Positions 50,748-58,748 of a DNA stretch of 64,000 nucleotides are shown piece after piece. How positions within the stretch are numbered: position 1 is the stretch's first letter; every line of letters starts with the position of its first letter. The notes under the pieces are model-generated. The model had not been told where the DNA came from and did no database searches. It worked only from the letters and a program-made list of their open reading frames with translations. The DNA comes from Arthrobacter sp. GMC3 (GTDB lineage: Bacteria; Actinomycetota; Actinomycetes; Actinomycetales; Micrococcaceae): positions 248,001 through 312,000 of the forward strand of contig NZ_PJIO01000003.1 in NCBI RefSeq assembly GCF_002929305.1. Direction: 5' to 3'. Position numbers and translations under genes: made by a program.

Positions 50748-51527
50748 ATGTCTCTCGACAATCTTGACGATGTTCTCGGCGGCGGCGGCGGAGCTACCGC
50801 GTTCACGAAGGACACCCCCATGGGCACCACGTTCCGGGGCCCGATCATCGATGCCACTGTGCAGCAGATCAAGGACATCCGCGACCAGAAGCCCAAGGTT
50901 TGGGATGACGGCCGCCCGCAGCAGCAGATCGTTATCCGGATCCAGACCGACCTCCGCAACGATGCCGAGGACGATGGCGTGCGCGCCCTGTATGTGAAGA
51001 CGTGGGGTGTGTGGAAGGAAGCCCTCGTCACGGCCCAGAACAATGGGCGTTTCGATCGGCTGTCCGAGGCGTTGGCGCCGGGCAACATCTTCGCTGACAC
51101 CTACTACGCGGACAAGCCGGCCGCTGGTGCTGGGTTGTCGCCGACGAAGCTCCACCGCTACGAGATCCAGCGGATGTCCTCGCCAATGTTGGATGTGGCG
51201 GTGAACCAGGCAACCGGTGAAGTGGCCCCGGTGCCGCAGCAGTACGTGCAGCCGGTTCAGCAGGTCGCCCCGGTCCAGTACCAGCAGCCAGCCCCAGTGC
51301 AGCAGCACGACCCTTGGGTCACACCGACACCACAGCAGTACGCGCAGCAGCCCGTACAGGCGGCCCCGCCCGTCGCCGTAGCACCGGCGGCTCCGGCGCA
51401 GCCTGACCCGGCGGACATTGCCCGGCAGCTGATCGCCCTGGGCATGCCCGACGCCGTCGTTGCCCAGCAGACGGGCCTTGCCGACGTCGTGGTCGCCGCT
51501 CTCCGTGGGCAGGCAGCGGCAGCCTAA
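50748..51527 (+). CDS. Phage replication/recombination accessory protein, possibly ssDNA-binding
   Basis: 259 residues. The N-terminal ~150 residues (GTTFRGPIIDATVQQIKDIR, IVIRIQTDLRNDAEDDGVRA) have an OB-fold-like strand pattern. Residues ~165-225 are Gln/Pro/Ala-rich (VQPVQQVAPVQYQQPAPVQ), then a short C-terminal helical domain. The layout recalls SSB proteins with a disordered linker, but the tail is not the acidic SSB tip. Its position after the Cas4-like gene supports a DNA-transaction role. Assignment is tentative. Confidence 0.5.
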   Translation: MSLDNLDDVLGGGGGATAFTKDTPMGTTFRGPIIDATVQQIKDIRDQKPKVWDDGRPQQQIVIRIQTDLRNDAEDDGVRALYVKTWGVWKEALVTAQNNGRFDRLSEALAPGNIFADTYYADKPAAGAGLSPTKLHRYEIQRMSSPMLDVAVNQATGEVAPVPQQYVQPVQQVAPVQYQQPAPVQQHDPWVTPTPQQYAQQPVQAAPPVAVAPAAPAQPDPADIARQLIALGMPDAVVAQQTGLADVVVAALRGQAAAA

Positions 51528-51539
51528 GCAGTGACACAC

Positions 51540-51579
51540 CGTTGTGGCGGTGCAGGGATACCTCTGCGCCGCCACAACG
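51540..51579 (+). terminator. Hairpin terminator
   Basis: CGTTGTGGCGG (51540-51550) pairs perfectly with CCGCCACAACG (51569-51579), with an inner TGCAG/CTGCG pairing. It ends the first early transcript just before the tRNA-like element. Confidence 0.75.
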
Positions 51580-51583
51580 ACTA

Positions 51584-51698
51584 GGGACTGTAGCGCAGTG
51601 GCAGCGCGGCGGCTGGCAGACGACAGGGTGTCAACCTCCTGAAATAGCGGAGTCTCCCACTGGATCGCAGGTCGCAGGTTCGAATCCTGCCAGTTCCA
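51584..51698 (+). tRNA. Aberrant phage tRNA with ~45-nt insertion in the anticodon arm
   Basis: The acceptor GGGACTG pairs with CAGTTCC, D arm GCGC-AGTGGCA-GCGC, and T arm GCAGG-TTCGAAT-CCTGC are all canonical. Total length is 115 nt instead of ~75. The region between GCGG (51609-51612) and TCGC (51665-51668), which would form the anticodon stem, holds ~52 bases. These include two mini-hairpins (GACA-GGG-TGTC and CTCC...GGAG) and are flanked by direct CTGG repeats. No standard anticodon can be placed. CCA is not encoded. Confidence 0.6.
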
Positions 51699-51740
51699 CG
51701 CACCACCAAACACCAGCACACAAGGAAAGGACCGTGTCCG

Positions 51741-52097
51741 ATGAGTGACCAGCACGCGAAGCCGTTCAGCGACTTCCTCACCCAGCAATCCCGCGCCCAC
51801 CAGGAAGCCACCGACGGCCTCCACGAGGTCATCGCCGCCGTCGCTGCGACCGGCAAGGCAGGGTCCGTGACCATCACGCTCAAGGTCGAGCCGGACAAGA
51901 AGGCCGAGGGCATCTTCCGAGTCACCGACTCCGTGAAGCTCACCATCCCGCAGCACGACCGGGCCACGAACATCTACTTCCGGGATCGCACCGGCAACCT
52001 CACCCGGAACAACCCCAACCAGCCAGTTCTCACGGGCCTCCGCGACGTCTCCGATACGGACACCGCTACCGTTATCACCCTGAAAGAAGCCAAATAA
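51741..52097 (+). CDS. Phage protein, unknown function
   Basis: 118 residues. SDFLTQQSRAHQEATDGLHE is helical, and SVTITLKVEPDKKAEGIFRV with VKLTIPQHDRATNIYFRDRT gives a beta-rich core. Such small proteins commonly precede DUF2303 genes in actinophages. Its stop overlaps the next ATG (TAATG). No function known. Confidence 0.65.
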   Translation: MSDQHAKPFSDFLTQQSRAHQEATDGLHEVIAAVAATGKAGSVTITLKVEPDKKAEGIFRVTDSVKLTIPQHDRATNIYFRDRTGNLTRNNPNQPVLTGLRDVSDTDTATVITLKEAK

Positions 52098-52930
52098 TGA
52101 CCAGCACGTACAACACCTCAGCGCCGACGAATACCGAGGCAGCTGACATCGCTGAACTTGGCAAGCAGGCAGCCATCAGCGAAGTTCTAGACCCCGGCAA
52201 GATCTATAGCATCCTCGACGGCGACGGCGGCCTCACCGTCGAAGACACCGATAAGTACGCGGCACGTCCCCGACGCAAGACCAGCGCACCCAAGGTCACT
52301 GATGCCCAGTCATTCAAGGACTACCTCGAGAAGCACGGCATCGAAGGTGAAACCGAGGTGACCGCCCAAGAAACCGAGGGCTGCATCATCTCCATCATCG
52401 ACGCTGGCACCGACCTTGAACCCGGATGGCGCGACCACACCATCACCCTGCAGCTGCAATCCTCCGACGAATGGCGTCGTTGGCTCGACCGCAACAACAA
52501 GCTCATGCGCCAGGTCGACTTCGCCGAGTTCATCGAGGACAACGCCAAAGACATCCTCGAACCCTCCTACGCGGAGATCTTCGAGATCGCCACCAGCTTG
52601 CAGGTCAAGCGCGGCGTCGACTTCGAATCAGCCACGCGCCTGGACAACGGCGAAATCCAGCTGGGCTACCGCGAGACCACGACCTCTACCGCTGGCAAGA
52701 TCGGCCAACTGTCCGTGCCCCAGACGCTGATCATCGCACTGCGCCCCTTCAAGGGCGGAGAGCCCTACCGAGTCACAGCCTCCTTCCGGTACCGCCTCAA
52801 CGGCCCCGAGTTGACCATGGGCTACAAGCTGCAGAACCTCGAGAAGATCCGCGACGAAGCGTTCGCCACGGTCTCCGAGGAGGTCCGCACCTTCGCCGAA
52901 GCCAGCAGCTTCCTCTTCCTCAACGCCTAA
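52097..52930 (+). CDS. DUF2303 (YfdQ-like) phage protein
   Basis: A 277-residue protein. DAQSFKDYLEKHG, DWR-like WRDHTITLQLQSSDEWRRWL, FAEFIEDNAKDILEPSYAEI and FRYRLNGPELTMGYKLQNLE match the DUF2303/YfdQ family found in many temperate phages and in the E. coli CPS-53 prophage. The biochemical role is unknown; its position in the replication-recombination block suggests DNA metabolism. A strong hairpin follows. Confidence 0.8.
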   Translation: MTSTYNTSAPTNTEAADIAELGKQAAISEVLDPGKIYSILDGDGGLTVEDTDKYAARPRRKTSAPKVTDAQSFKDYLEKHGIEGETEVTAQETEGCIISIIDAGTDLEPGWRDHTITLQLQSSDEWRRWLDRNNKLMRQVDFAEFIEDNAKDILEPSYAEIFEIATSLQVKRGVDFESATRLDNGEIQLGYRETTTSTAGKIGQLSVPQTLIIALRPFKGGEPYRVTASFRYRLNGPELTMGYKLQNLEKIRDEAFATVSEEVRTFAEASSFLFLNA

Positions 52931-52945
52931 CCACCCGCACTGCCT

Positions 52946-52983
52946 GGTTGGACGGTCCTCACCACTCCGGGGACCGTCCAACC
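52946..52983 (+). terminator. Hairpin terminator after the DUF2303 gene
   Basis: A perfect 13-bp stem (52946-52958 with 52971-52983) with a 12-base loop; no T-run. Confidence 0.65.
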
Positions 52984-53018
52984 AACCACACCACCCAACA
53001 CCTGAGAAAGCACACACC

Positions 53019-53267
53019 ATGAACATCATCCTGAACATCGCCTTCGCGCTGGCCCTGCTGGCCATCGCCGCGAATCAAGTCGCCCGAACTATTGCCCAGG
53101 TCAAAGAGACCCGCTCCAAGTCCAAGCAGTCCGCAGCCATGGCCCGCATGGCCGACGAGGTTGGCCGCAAACTGGCCGGCGGCGACATGGGCATCACCTC
53201 AGCCGTTGACGCCGCCGGCAACTGCCTTGACCCGGCATGCCCCGTCCACGGCAAGGACAAAAACTAA
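53019..53267 (+). CDS. Small phage protein with N-terminal membrane helix
   Basis: 82 residues: ILNIAFALALLAIAANQVA is a membrane segment, then a charged helix, and a C-terminal CLDPACPVHGK cluster (C-x4-C-x2-H) that might bind metal. TAATG overlap with the next gene. Unknown function. Confidence 0.6.
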   Translation: MNIILNIAFALALLAIAANQVARTIAQVKETRSKSKQSAAMARMADEVGRKLAGGDMGITSAVDAAGNCLDPACPVHGKDKN

Positions 53268-53647
53268 TGACCGTCTTGACTCCTGGCATGACCTGCCACC
53301 GCGGCAAAGGCAAGACCCTCTGGGAAATCATCGAGGTCAACGACCGAACCCACATGGTCAGCCTGTCCGCCCTGGGCAAAGGCGGCTACACCAACAAGCA
53401 CACCACCACCGACGAACTCACCAACATCCTGCCGCAGCGCCTCGAGGTGCCGTTGCATTTGGTGCTGGCGAAGCAGACACAGGCCAAGCAGAAGGCCTCA
53501 GCGCTCGAGTACCAGCTTCGATTCTGCAACCACTCAGACAAGATCCGCGAAGCTGCCGAAGTCGCCTTCCTCGCCGCCGACGTGTTCGCCGCTGCCTGCG
53601 CCAAGCACAACGCAGGCCTCGCCGACCTTGGCATCGAGGCGAGCTAG
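53267..53647 (+). CDS. Phage protein, unknown function
   Basis: 126 residues from ATG 53267. The first half is beta-rich and SH3-like (GKTLWEIIEVNDRTHMVSLS), the second helical (QTQAKQKASALEYQLRFCNH). No recognised family. It is part of a run of tightly packed early genes. Confidence 0.6.
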   Translation: MTVLTPGMTCHRGKGKTLWEIIEVNDRTHMVSLSALGKGGYTNKHTTTDELTNILPQRLEVPLHLVLAKQTQAKQKASALEYQLRFCNHSDKIREAAEVAFLAADVFAAACAKHNAGLADLGIEAS

Positions 53648-53650
53648 GCC

Positions 53651-53854
53651 GTGAAGCGAAACAAATACCCTCGCATCACGGAAAAGTCCGGCCTTGTCGA
53701 ACTCCCCAGCGGCGCCGTCATCCTCGACAGCCACGGCGACGTGTCGCAGCTACGAGGCGACCAGTGGTGCAGCTACGAGACCGAACCCATGGACCACAAC
53801 AGGATGGCCAAGTACCTCCCCGCCAACATCCTTTACAACCCCCAGGAGAAATAA
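53651..53854 (+). CDS. Small phage protein, unknown function
   Basis: 67 residues from GTG 53651. KSGLVELPSGAVILDSHGDV is a beta-hairpin-like stretch typical of short phage proteins. No domain recognised. Confidence 0.55.
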   Translation: MKRNKYPRITEKSGLVELPSGAVILDSHGDVSQLRGDQWCSYETEPMDHNRMAKYLPANILYNPQEK

Positions 53855-53856
53855 CC

Positions 53857-54057
53857 ATGTCCAAGCACTACACCGCAGTCATCGATGTCCAAGAGGTCGA
53901 GAACAAGCCAGCGACCAAAGAATACAGCAACGTAATCCCCGCTCAGCGCATCGTCAGCGACGTCACCAAGATCGTCATCCGCGCCGACACTATCGCCGAC
54001 CTGCAGCGCAAACTAACCGCTCACGTGGCCCTCATCGAAGTATCCCCAGCCAACTAG
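53857..54057 (+). CDS. Small phage protein, unknown function
   Basis: 66 residues from ATG 53857, with AGGAG 9 bases upstream. YTAVIDVQEVENKPATKEYS and DVTKIVIRADTIADLQRKLT suggest a small alpha/beta protein. No family recognised. Confidence 0.55.
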   Translation: MSKHYTAVIDVQEVENKPATKEYSNVIPAQRIVSDVTKIVIRADTIADLQRKLTAHVALIEVSPAN

Positions 54058-54063
54058 CTGGCA

Positions 54064-54110
54064 GCCCTGACTGGCAGGCACCCGGCGTTCGAGTCCCGGG
54101 CAGGGCACCA
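54064..54110 (+). ncRNA. Minimal tRNA-like element (acceptor stem, T arm, CCA)
   Basis: GCCCTG (54064-54069) pairs with CAGGGC (54101-54106), followed by A and CCA (54107-54110). A T-arm-like hairpin with TTCGAGT loop (54081-54100) lies between, with one bulge. Only 11 bases connect the 5' acceptor strand to the T arm, so D and anticodon arms are absent. It may be a tRNA mimic, a processing signal or a decayed tRNA. Confidence 0.45.
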
Positions 54111-54156
54111 CCATAACCAGACTTTGCACGCACCACAGGAGGGCCACACCCGCATC

Positions 54157-56643
54157 ATGAACACCACCCTAGAGACAGCCCTCAAACTCCACGCCGCCGG
54201 CATCAGCGTGGTGCCCGTCATGGCCGACGGTTCGAAGCGCCCCGCAGGCAAATGGAAGCAGTACACCACCTCCCGCGCGACACAGCAGGAACTCCACGAC
54301 TGGTTCGAGACGCCCGGATACGGCATCGGCGTCGTCACCGGCGGCATCTCAGGTTCCTTGGAAATGCTCGAAATTGAGGGGCGCGCCGCCCACCGCATCC
54401 CCGAACTCAAAGACCTCGCCGACGGCTCCGGCCTCGGCACCCTCTTCACCCGAATCACCCAAGGCTGGTTCGAAATCAGCCCCTCCGGCGGCTACCACTG
54501 GTTCTACCGCATCACCGACCAGCCGGTGCCAGGCAACACCAAGATCGCCCAAGCCACCGACCGCGAAACCCTCGCCGAAACCCGAGGCGAAGGCGGCTTC
54601 GTCGTCACCGCCCCCAGCGCCGGAACCACCCACACCACCGGGAAACCATGGACACTCCTAGCCGGTGGCCCTGGCACGATCCCCGGCATCACCATGGCCG
54701 AACGCCACGCCATCCACACCGTGTTCGCGCAACTCAACGAATACACCCCGCACCAGCCGCAGGAGGCAGGCCCGTCACTCCTCGACGCCCTCGACCAAGC
54801 CATGCACAGCCACGGTGGCCACGACAGCGGCACAAGCCCCGGAGACGACTACGAGGTAAAGACCGACTGGGCCCAGATCCTCGACGGCTGGACCATGGTC
54901 TTCGCCCGGGGCCACACCCGCTACTGGCGACGCCCCGGCAAAAACGACCCCGGCTTCTCAGCCACCACCGGACACGCCGACGACCGCGACCGCCTCTACG
55001 TCTTCACCACCAGCACCGAGTTCCAAGCAGAAACCCCCTACACAAAGTTCGGCGCCTACGCACTCCTCCACCACCAGGGCAACCACACCAACGCCGCCCA
55101 AGCCCTCAAAACCAAGGGCTACGGCACCGACCCACGCATGCCCGTCGTCACCCAACTACCCACACCCAAACCAGCCGCAGCATCCGTCATCACAACCGCC
55201 GGGAACAACGCACTCGCCACCGTCCACCACCTCGACGACCACCGCGCCGAAGAACAAACCATCGCCATCACCGACGACGGCAACGCCCTCACATTCATCC
55301 ACAAATACGGTGAAGTACTCCGCTACAACCCCGACCGAGGCCGCTGGCTCCACTGGAACGGCAGTGCATGGAAATGGCAGTCCTCCGACGGCGGCCAAGC
55401 CCGCGAACTCGCCAAAAAGATCGCCCGGCAAATGCCTGACGACGAAGGCTGGAAGGCCCACAAGAAGCGCTCCCTCGGCGCGAAGGGCATCACTGACCTC
55501 CTTATCCAGGCACGCACCGACGAACGCCTCACCGTCAACATAGACGACCTCGACGCCCAGCCCTGGGAACTCAACACCCCCGCTGGCATCATCGACCTCC
55601 GCACAGGCGAACTCGGCCCCGCCGACCCCGCCAAACTCCACACCAAAACCACCGCCCACACCCCCGACCCAGACGGCGACATGACCCTCTGGCTAGACTT
55701 CCTCGCCGTCACCTTCAACGGCCAACAAGAACTCATCGACTACATGCAACGCCTCGTCGGCTACTCCCTCATCGGCGAAGTCCGCGAACACATCCTCCCC
55801 TTCGCCTACGGAACCGGAGGCAACGGCAAAGGCGTCTTCCTCGACACCCTGGTCGCCGTCCTCGGCGACTACGCCACCTCCTCCCCCAACGGGTTCCTAA
55901 TGAAATCCAACTACGCCCAACACACCACCGAAATCGCCCGCCTCAAAGGTGCCCGCTTCGTCATCTGCTCCGAAGTCAACCAAGAAGACAAATTCGACGA
56001 AGCCAAAGTCAAATCCCTCACCGGCGGCGACACTCTCACCGCCCGATTCATGCGCCAAGACGACTTCACCTTCATCCCCACCCACCACCTCTGGCTCATG
56101 GGTAACTACCAACCGTCCGTGGAGGCTGGCGGGGACTCCTTCTGGCGCCGCCTTCGCCTCATCCCGTTCACCCACACTGTCCCCGAGGACAAGGTCATCG
56201 AAGGCCTCCCCAAGATCCTCTCCGGCGACCACGGCGGCGCAGTCCTCGCCTGGGCAGCCGCCGGCGCCGCAGCCTACGCCAACGGCGGACTCAAAGAACC
56301 CTCCACGGTCAAGGAAGCAACCTCTGACTACGCCGCCTCCACTGACACGGTCGGCCGGTTCCTCGAGGAAGAATGCAGCATCTTAAAGACTGCCTATTTC
56401 CCCGGCGCACCATCGACCGCCGTCGTCACCGTCGTCCACGAGTATGAAAAGTGGTGCCAGGAGAACGGCGAGACAGCCGTCAGGGGCCGCCACTTCACCA
56501 CCCAACTCGCCCGCCACGGCGTCGCCACCGGCCGCAACGTCCCCAAAGGTGCAGGCGGCGCCAGGTTGTACGGCGGCATCACCCTCAACGACCGCCAAGC
56601 CTCCGCCCTCGACGAGCACGGCGGCGACCGCGGCGGCTACTAA
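54157..56643 (+). CDS. Phage primase-polymerase/helicase (P4-type)
   Basis: An 828-residue replication protein. Residues ~1-165 are the bifunctional primase-polymerase domain (LHAAGISVVPVMADGSKRPA, SPSGGYHWFYRI, ETRGEGGFVVTAPS). Near 250-320 there is a second beta-rich region (WTMVFARGHTRYWRRPGKND). Residues ~420-530 are D5_N-like, and the superfamily 3 helicase has Walker A YGTGGNGKGVFLDTL near 550. Further blocks are ICSEVNQEDKFDEAKVKSLT and LWLMGNYQPSVEAGGDSFWR. The C-terminus has the P4-type winged domain. It primes and unwinds at the phage origin. ATG 54157 is chosen over 54124. Confidence 0.88.
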   Translation: MNTTLETALKLHAAGISVVPVMADGSKRPAGKWKQYTTSRATQQELHDWFETPGYGIGVVTGGISGSLEMLEIEGRAAHRIPELKDLADGSGLGTLFTRITQGWFEISPSGGYHWFYRITDQPVPGNTKIAQATDRETLAETRGEGGFVVTAPSAGTTHTTGKPWTLLAGGPGTIPGITMAERHAIHTVFAQLNEYTPHQPQEAGPSLLDALDQAMHSHGGHDSGTSPGDDYEVKTDWAQILDGWTMVFARGHTRYWRRPGKNDPGFSATTGHADDRDRLYVFTTSTEFQAETPYTKFGAYALLHHQGNHTNAAQALKTKGYGTDPRMPVVTQLPTPKPAAASVITTAGNNALATVHHLDDHRAEEQTIAITDDGNALTFIHKYGEVLRYNPDRGRWLHWNGSAWKWQSSDGGQARELAKKIARQMPDDEGWKAHKKRSLGAKGITDLLIQARTDERLTVNIDDLDAQPWELNTPAGIIDLRTGELGPADPAKLHTKTTAHTPDPDGDMTLWLDFLAVTFNGQQELIDYMQRLVGYSLIGEVREHILPFAYGTGGNGKGVFLDTLVAVLGDYATSSPNGFLMKSNYAQHTTEIARLKGARFVICSEVNQEDKFDEAKVKSLTGGDTLTARFMRQDDFTFIPTHHLWLMGNYQPSVEAGGDSFWRRLRLIPFTHTVPEDKVIEGLPKILSGDHGGAVLAWAAAGAAAYANGGLKEPSTVKEATSDYAASTDTVGRFLEEECSILKTAYFPGAPSTAVVTVVHEYEKWCQENGETAVRGRHFTTQLARHGVATGRNVPKGAGGARLYGGITLNDRQASALDEHGGDRGGY

Positions 56644-56681
56644 ACCACCAACCAAGTACCACCTACAGAAAGAAGCGCACC

Positions 56682-56819
56682 ATGAGCAAGACGCCTCCAT
56701 CTGAGCTGTCACAGACTGAGCTCGACGAAGAATTGTTCGCCTTAGATCAGGCGGAGAAGCAAGAGACCAAGCGATTCAAGGCACTTTGGGAAGAAGCAGA
56801 AGATCGGGGAATGCTATGA
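56682..56819 (+). CDS. Small acidic phage protein
   Basis: 45 residues from ATG 56682, preceded by AGAAAGAAGC. Almost entirely helical and charged (SQTELDEELFALDQAEKQET). Overlaps the next gene by ATGA. Unknown function. Confidence 0.55.
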   Translation: MSKTPPSELSQTELDEELFALDQAEKQETKRFKALWEEAEDRGML

Positions 56820-57568
56820 GTTGTGGGACGGAGCGCGGCGTCAAAGCCCACAAAGGCCGCAACGAGCCACCCTGCAAGTACTGCCGGAAATTCATGGACG
56901 GACCAACCCCGACACCCCTCGCCTTGGTCAAGCCAGTCCGGGCACCGAAGCAGCAGAAGGCCATGCGGGACATCAATTTCCAGCCGGCCAACGTGTGCGG
57001 CACTAACAGGGGCTGGCAACTCCACCGGAAACGCCACGAGGACGCATGCCATCCGTGCCAGGGCGCCCACGGACAGCACCTCGCGGAGGGACGGCAGGCC
57101 CGGGCCGCTGCAGCAGCGCTCCTGCCACCCAAGGAGCGAAAGACCAGGGCGCCACGGCAACCCAAAGCGTCAGCAGTGTGCGGCACCATCTCCGGCCGCA
57201 AACGCCACTACGACGAAGGCACCCCCGTCTGCGAAACCTGCCGGATCACCTACAACGAATACTCCCGAGCCAAATACCGCGAAACCAACCCACCCAAAGC
57301 CCCAGCAGTGTGCGGCACCGACGAAGGCTACGGCCGACACCGATGGCTCCGCACCACCCCATGCCAGCCATGCCTCGACGCCCACGCCGCACGCACCCGC
57401 GCCAGCTACCACCGCAAAACAGAACCACTCCCACCCGTCGAATGCGGCACAACGAGAGGCGAACGCAAACACCGCAAAGACGGCACACCAACCTGCGACC
57501 CCTGCAGAGCCGCCTACAACACCTACAAATCCGCGCAACGCGCACAACGAAAGAAGGAAGCAGCATGA
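56816..57568 (+). CDS. Protein with five tandem Cys-His-Cys-Cys zinc modules
   Basis: A 250-residue basic protein built from five modules with identical spacing, C-G-T-x2-G-x3-H-x7-C-x2-C, beginning at C3, C61, C122, C166 and C210. The last three have a 44-residue period. Each module keeps all three Cys and the His, so each could bind one zinc ion. Linkers are Lys/Arg/Ala-rich helices (NEYSRAKYRE, RASYHRKTE). Single modules of this sort are known in actinobacterial and actinophage proteins without clear function; nucleic-acid binding is likely. It lies between the primase and a small phage protein with ATGA overlaps on both sides. Confidence 0.75.
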   Translation: MSCGTERGVKAHKGRNEPPCKYCRKFMDGPTPTPLALVKPVRAPKQQKAMRDINFQPANVCGTNRGWQLHRKRHEDACHPCQGAHGQHLAEGRQARAAAAALLPPKERKTRAPRQPKASAVCGTISGRKRHYDEGTPVCETCRITYNEYSRAKYRETNPPKAPAVCGTDEGYGRHRWLRTTPCQPCLDAHAARTRASYHRKTEPLPPVECGTTRGERKHRKDGTPTCDPCRAAYNTYKSAQRAQRKKEAA

Positions 57569-57969
57569 GTCAACTAGACGAGATAGCCGCACGAACCGAC
57601 GCAGCAACCGAAGGGCCGTGGCGAGCACTCGGCACAGGAAGCGCAGGCGGTGACCACTGGTACATCTGCGACGACGGCGAAGCGATTGCCAGCATCTCCT
57701 GCCAGGACGGCATCAACGAGGAGCAGCGGCAGCCTGACGCCGAGTTCATCGCCCACGCACGGGAAGACGTGCCCCGCCTAGTTTCCGCGCTCCGGGCCGT
57801 CGAAGCGGTGCTTGTGGACTGGGACAAGTTCGGGAAACAGTGCCTGGTCCGCGCAGACCCATCATCCGGGCTACCCGATGCCGAGCGGGCGCACCAGCAG
57901 GAGATGGCGGAGGACTGCGCCAGAGACGCCCACCGTATCCGAACTGCCATCACCAAGGCGCTGGGATGA
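57565..57969 (+). CDS. Phage protein, Ead/Ea22-like N-terminus
   Basis: 134 residues from ATG 57565 (ATGA overlap). ARTDAATEGPWRALG and DAEFIAHAREDVPRLVSALR are a widespread motif in actinophage and prophage small proteins, comparable to lambdoid Ead/Ea22 N-termini. No biochemical role is known. Confidence 0.7.
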   Translation: MSQLDEIAARTDAATEGPWRALGTGSAGGDHWYICDDGEAIASISCQDGINEEQRQPDAEFIAHAREDVPRLVSALRAVEAVLVDWDKFGKQCLVRADPSSGLPDAERAHQQEMAEDCARDAHRIRTAITKALG

Positions 57970-58106
57970 GTGCCGGCGGCTTCACCAGCTACCCACTCAC
58001 CAAACGCCAATGGAAACAACACGCCCTCGACCAGGCACTCACCGACCACCAACACGAAGGAGGCGAGGACCATGCCACCAGCCTCGACCAGGCACTCGAC
58101 GACTAA
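57966..58106 (+). CDS. Small phage protein, unknown function
   Basis: 46 residues from ATG 57966 (ATGA overlap with the previous stop). Polar (SYPLTKRQWKQHALDQALTD). Its end meets the end of the minus-strand zinc-ribbon gene. Confidence 0.5.
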   Translation: MSAGGFTSYPLTKRQWKQHALDQALTDHQHEGGEDHATSLDQALDD

Positions 58107-58438
58107 CCCACCGTCGGCATCAAGAACTGCGTCCCCGTTCGTCGCCGCGACGGCGCCCCCAGCTGCCCCAACACCACTGAGAATTGCCGCTGAGAAAACT
58201 GAAGAACCACACCGCGCGAAAGGTGCCAAGCAACGAACCTGTCCCGTAACACTGACGAGAACTCCCAACCATCCCAGCCCTCGGCAGACCACCACTTGGC
58301 CACTAGCGGATGCCACCCATTTGCAGGGTCAACAGCCGGGCCCTTCCTTGGCAACGACGGCACCTCCGATGGGGCAGGGACGGCAACTTCAACAACTCCG
58401 ACGAGATGCCCGCATGATGGGCAATGCAATTTATCCAT
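58103..58438 (-). CDS. Minus-strand zinc-ribbon phage protein (putative)
   Basis: 111 residues. The N-terminal half-ribbon is LHCPSCGHLVG. The second half (GWDGWEFSSVLRDRFVAWHL, then LQFSQRQFSVVLGQLGAPSR) resembles the small winged-helix domain found after phage primases. It is the only minus-strand candidate in the early block, converging with 57966-58106. GAGGA lies directly against the ATG, so initiation is uncertain. It may be real or an accident of codon bias. Confidence 0.45.
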   Translation of the reverse strand: MDKLHCPSCGHLVGVVEVAVPAPSEVPSLPRKGPAVDPANGWHPLVAKWWSAEGWDGWEFSSVLRDRFVAWHLSRGVVLQFSQRQFSVVLGQLGAPSRRRTGTQFLMPTVG

Positions 58439-58748
58439 TCCTCAATACTTGTGCACCTTGTGTGCTTGTGTCCTCAAAAATTGACGAAATCATTCGTCGA
58501 ATGTTGTGCCACCTGTGCCACTCCACAACGAAACACCTTACAAACCGATACCTACGAGCAAATCGTTATACAACGAAGCTGCGCCACTTGTGCCACTATC
58601 GACAAATTAGGGAGACACACACCACCCTCAAATACGCCCCCAAAAACCCCAAAGTGGCACATCTCTTGTTTGTTCGCTTCACGCGCGCGCATACACGCAC
58701 GCGGCCCGACTTAGCAAATCCTTGGCCACCTCGGCCACTGGTGTTGCC
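58439..58748. promoter_or_regulatory. Iteron-like noncoding region, candidate origin or operator
   Basis: About 310 bases of lower GC without a supported gene. TGTGCCACCTGTGCCACTCC (58505-58524), GCGCCACTTGTGCCACTATC (58581-58600), AAAGTGGCAC (58651-58660) and TTGGCCACCTCGGCCACTGG (58722-58741) are variants of one word. The part 58649-58742 is a diverged copy of 46901-46996. This is a plausible replication origin or late-early control region. Confidence 0.55.
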
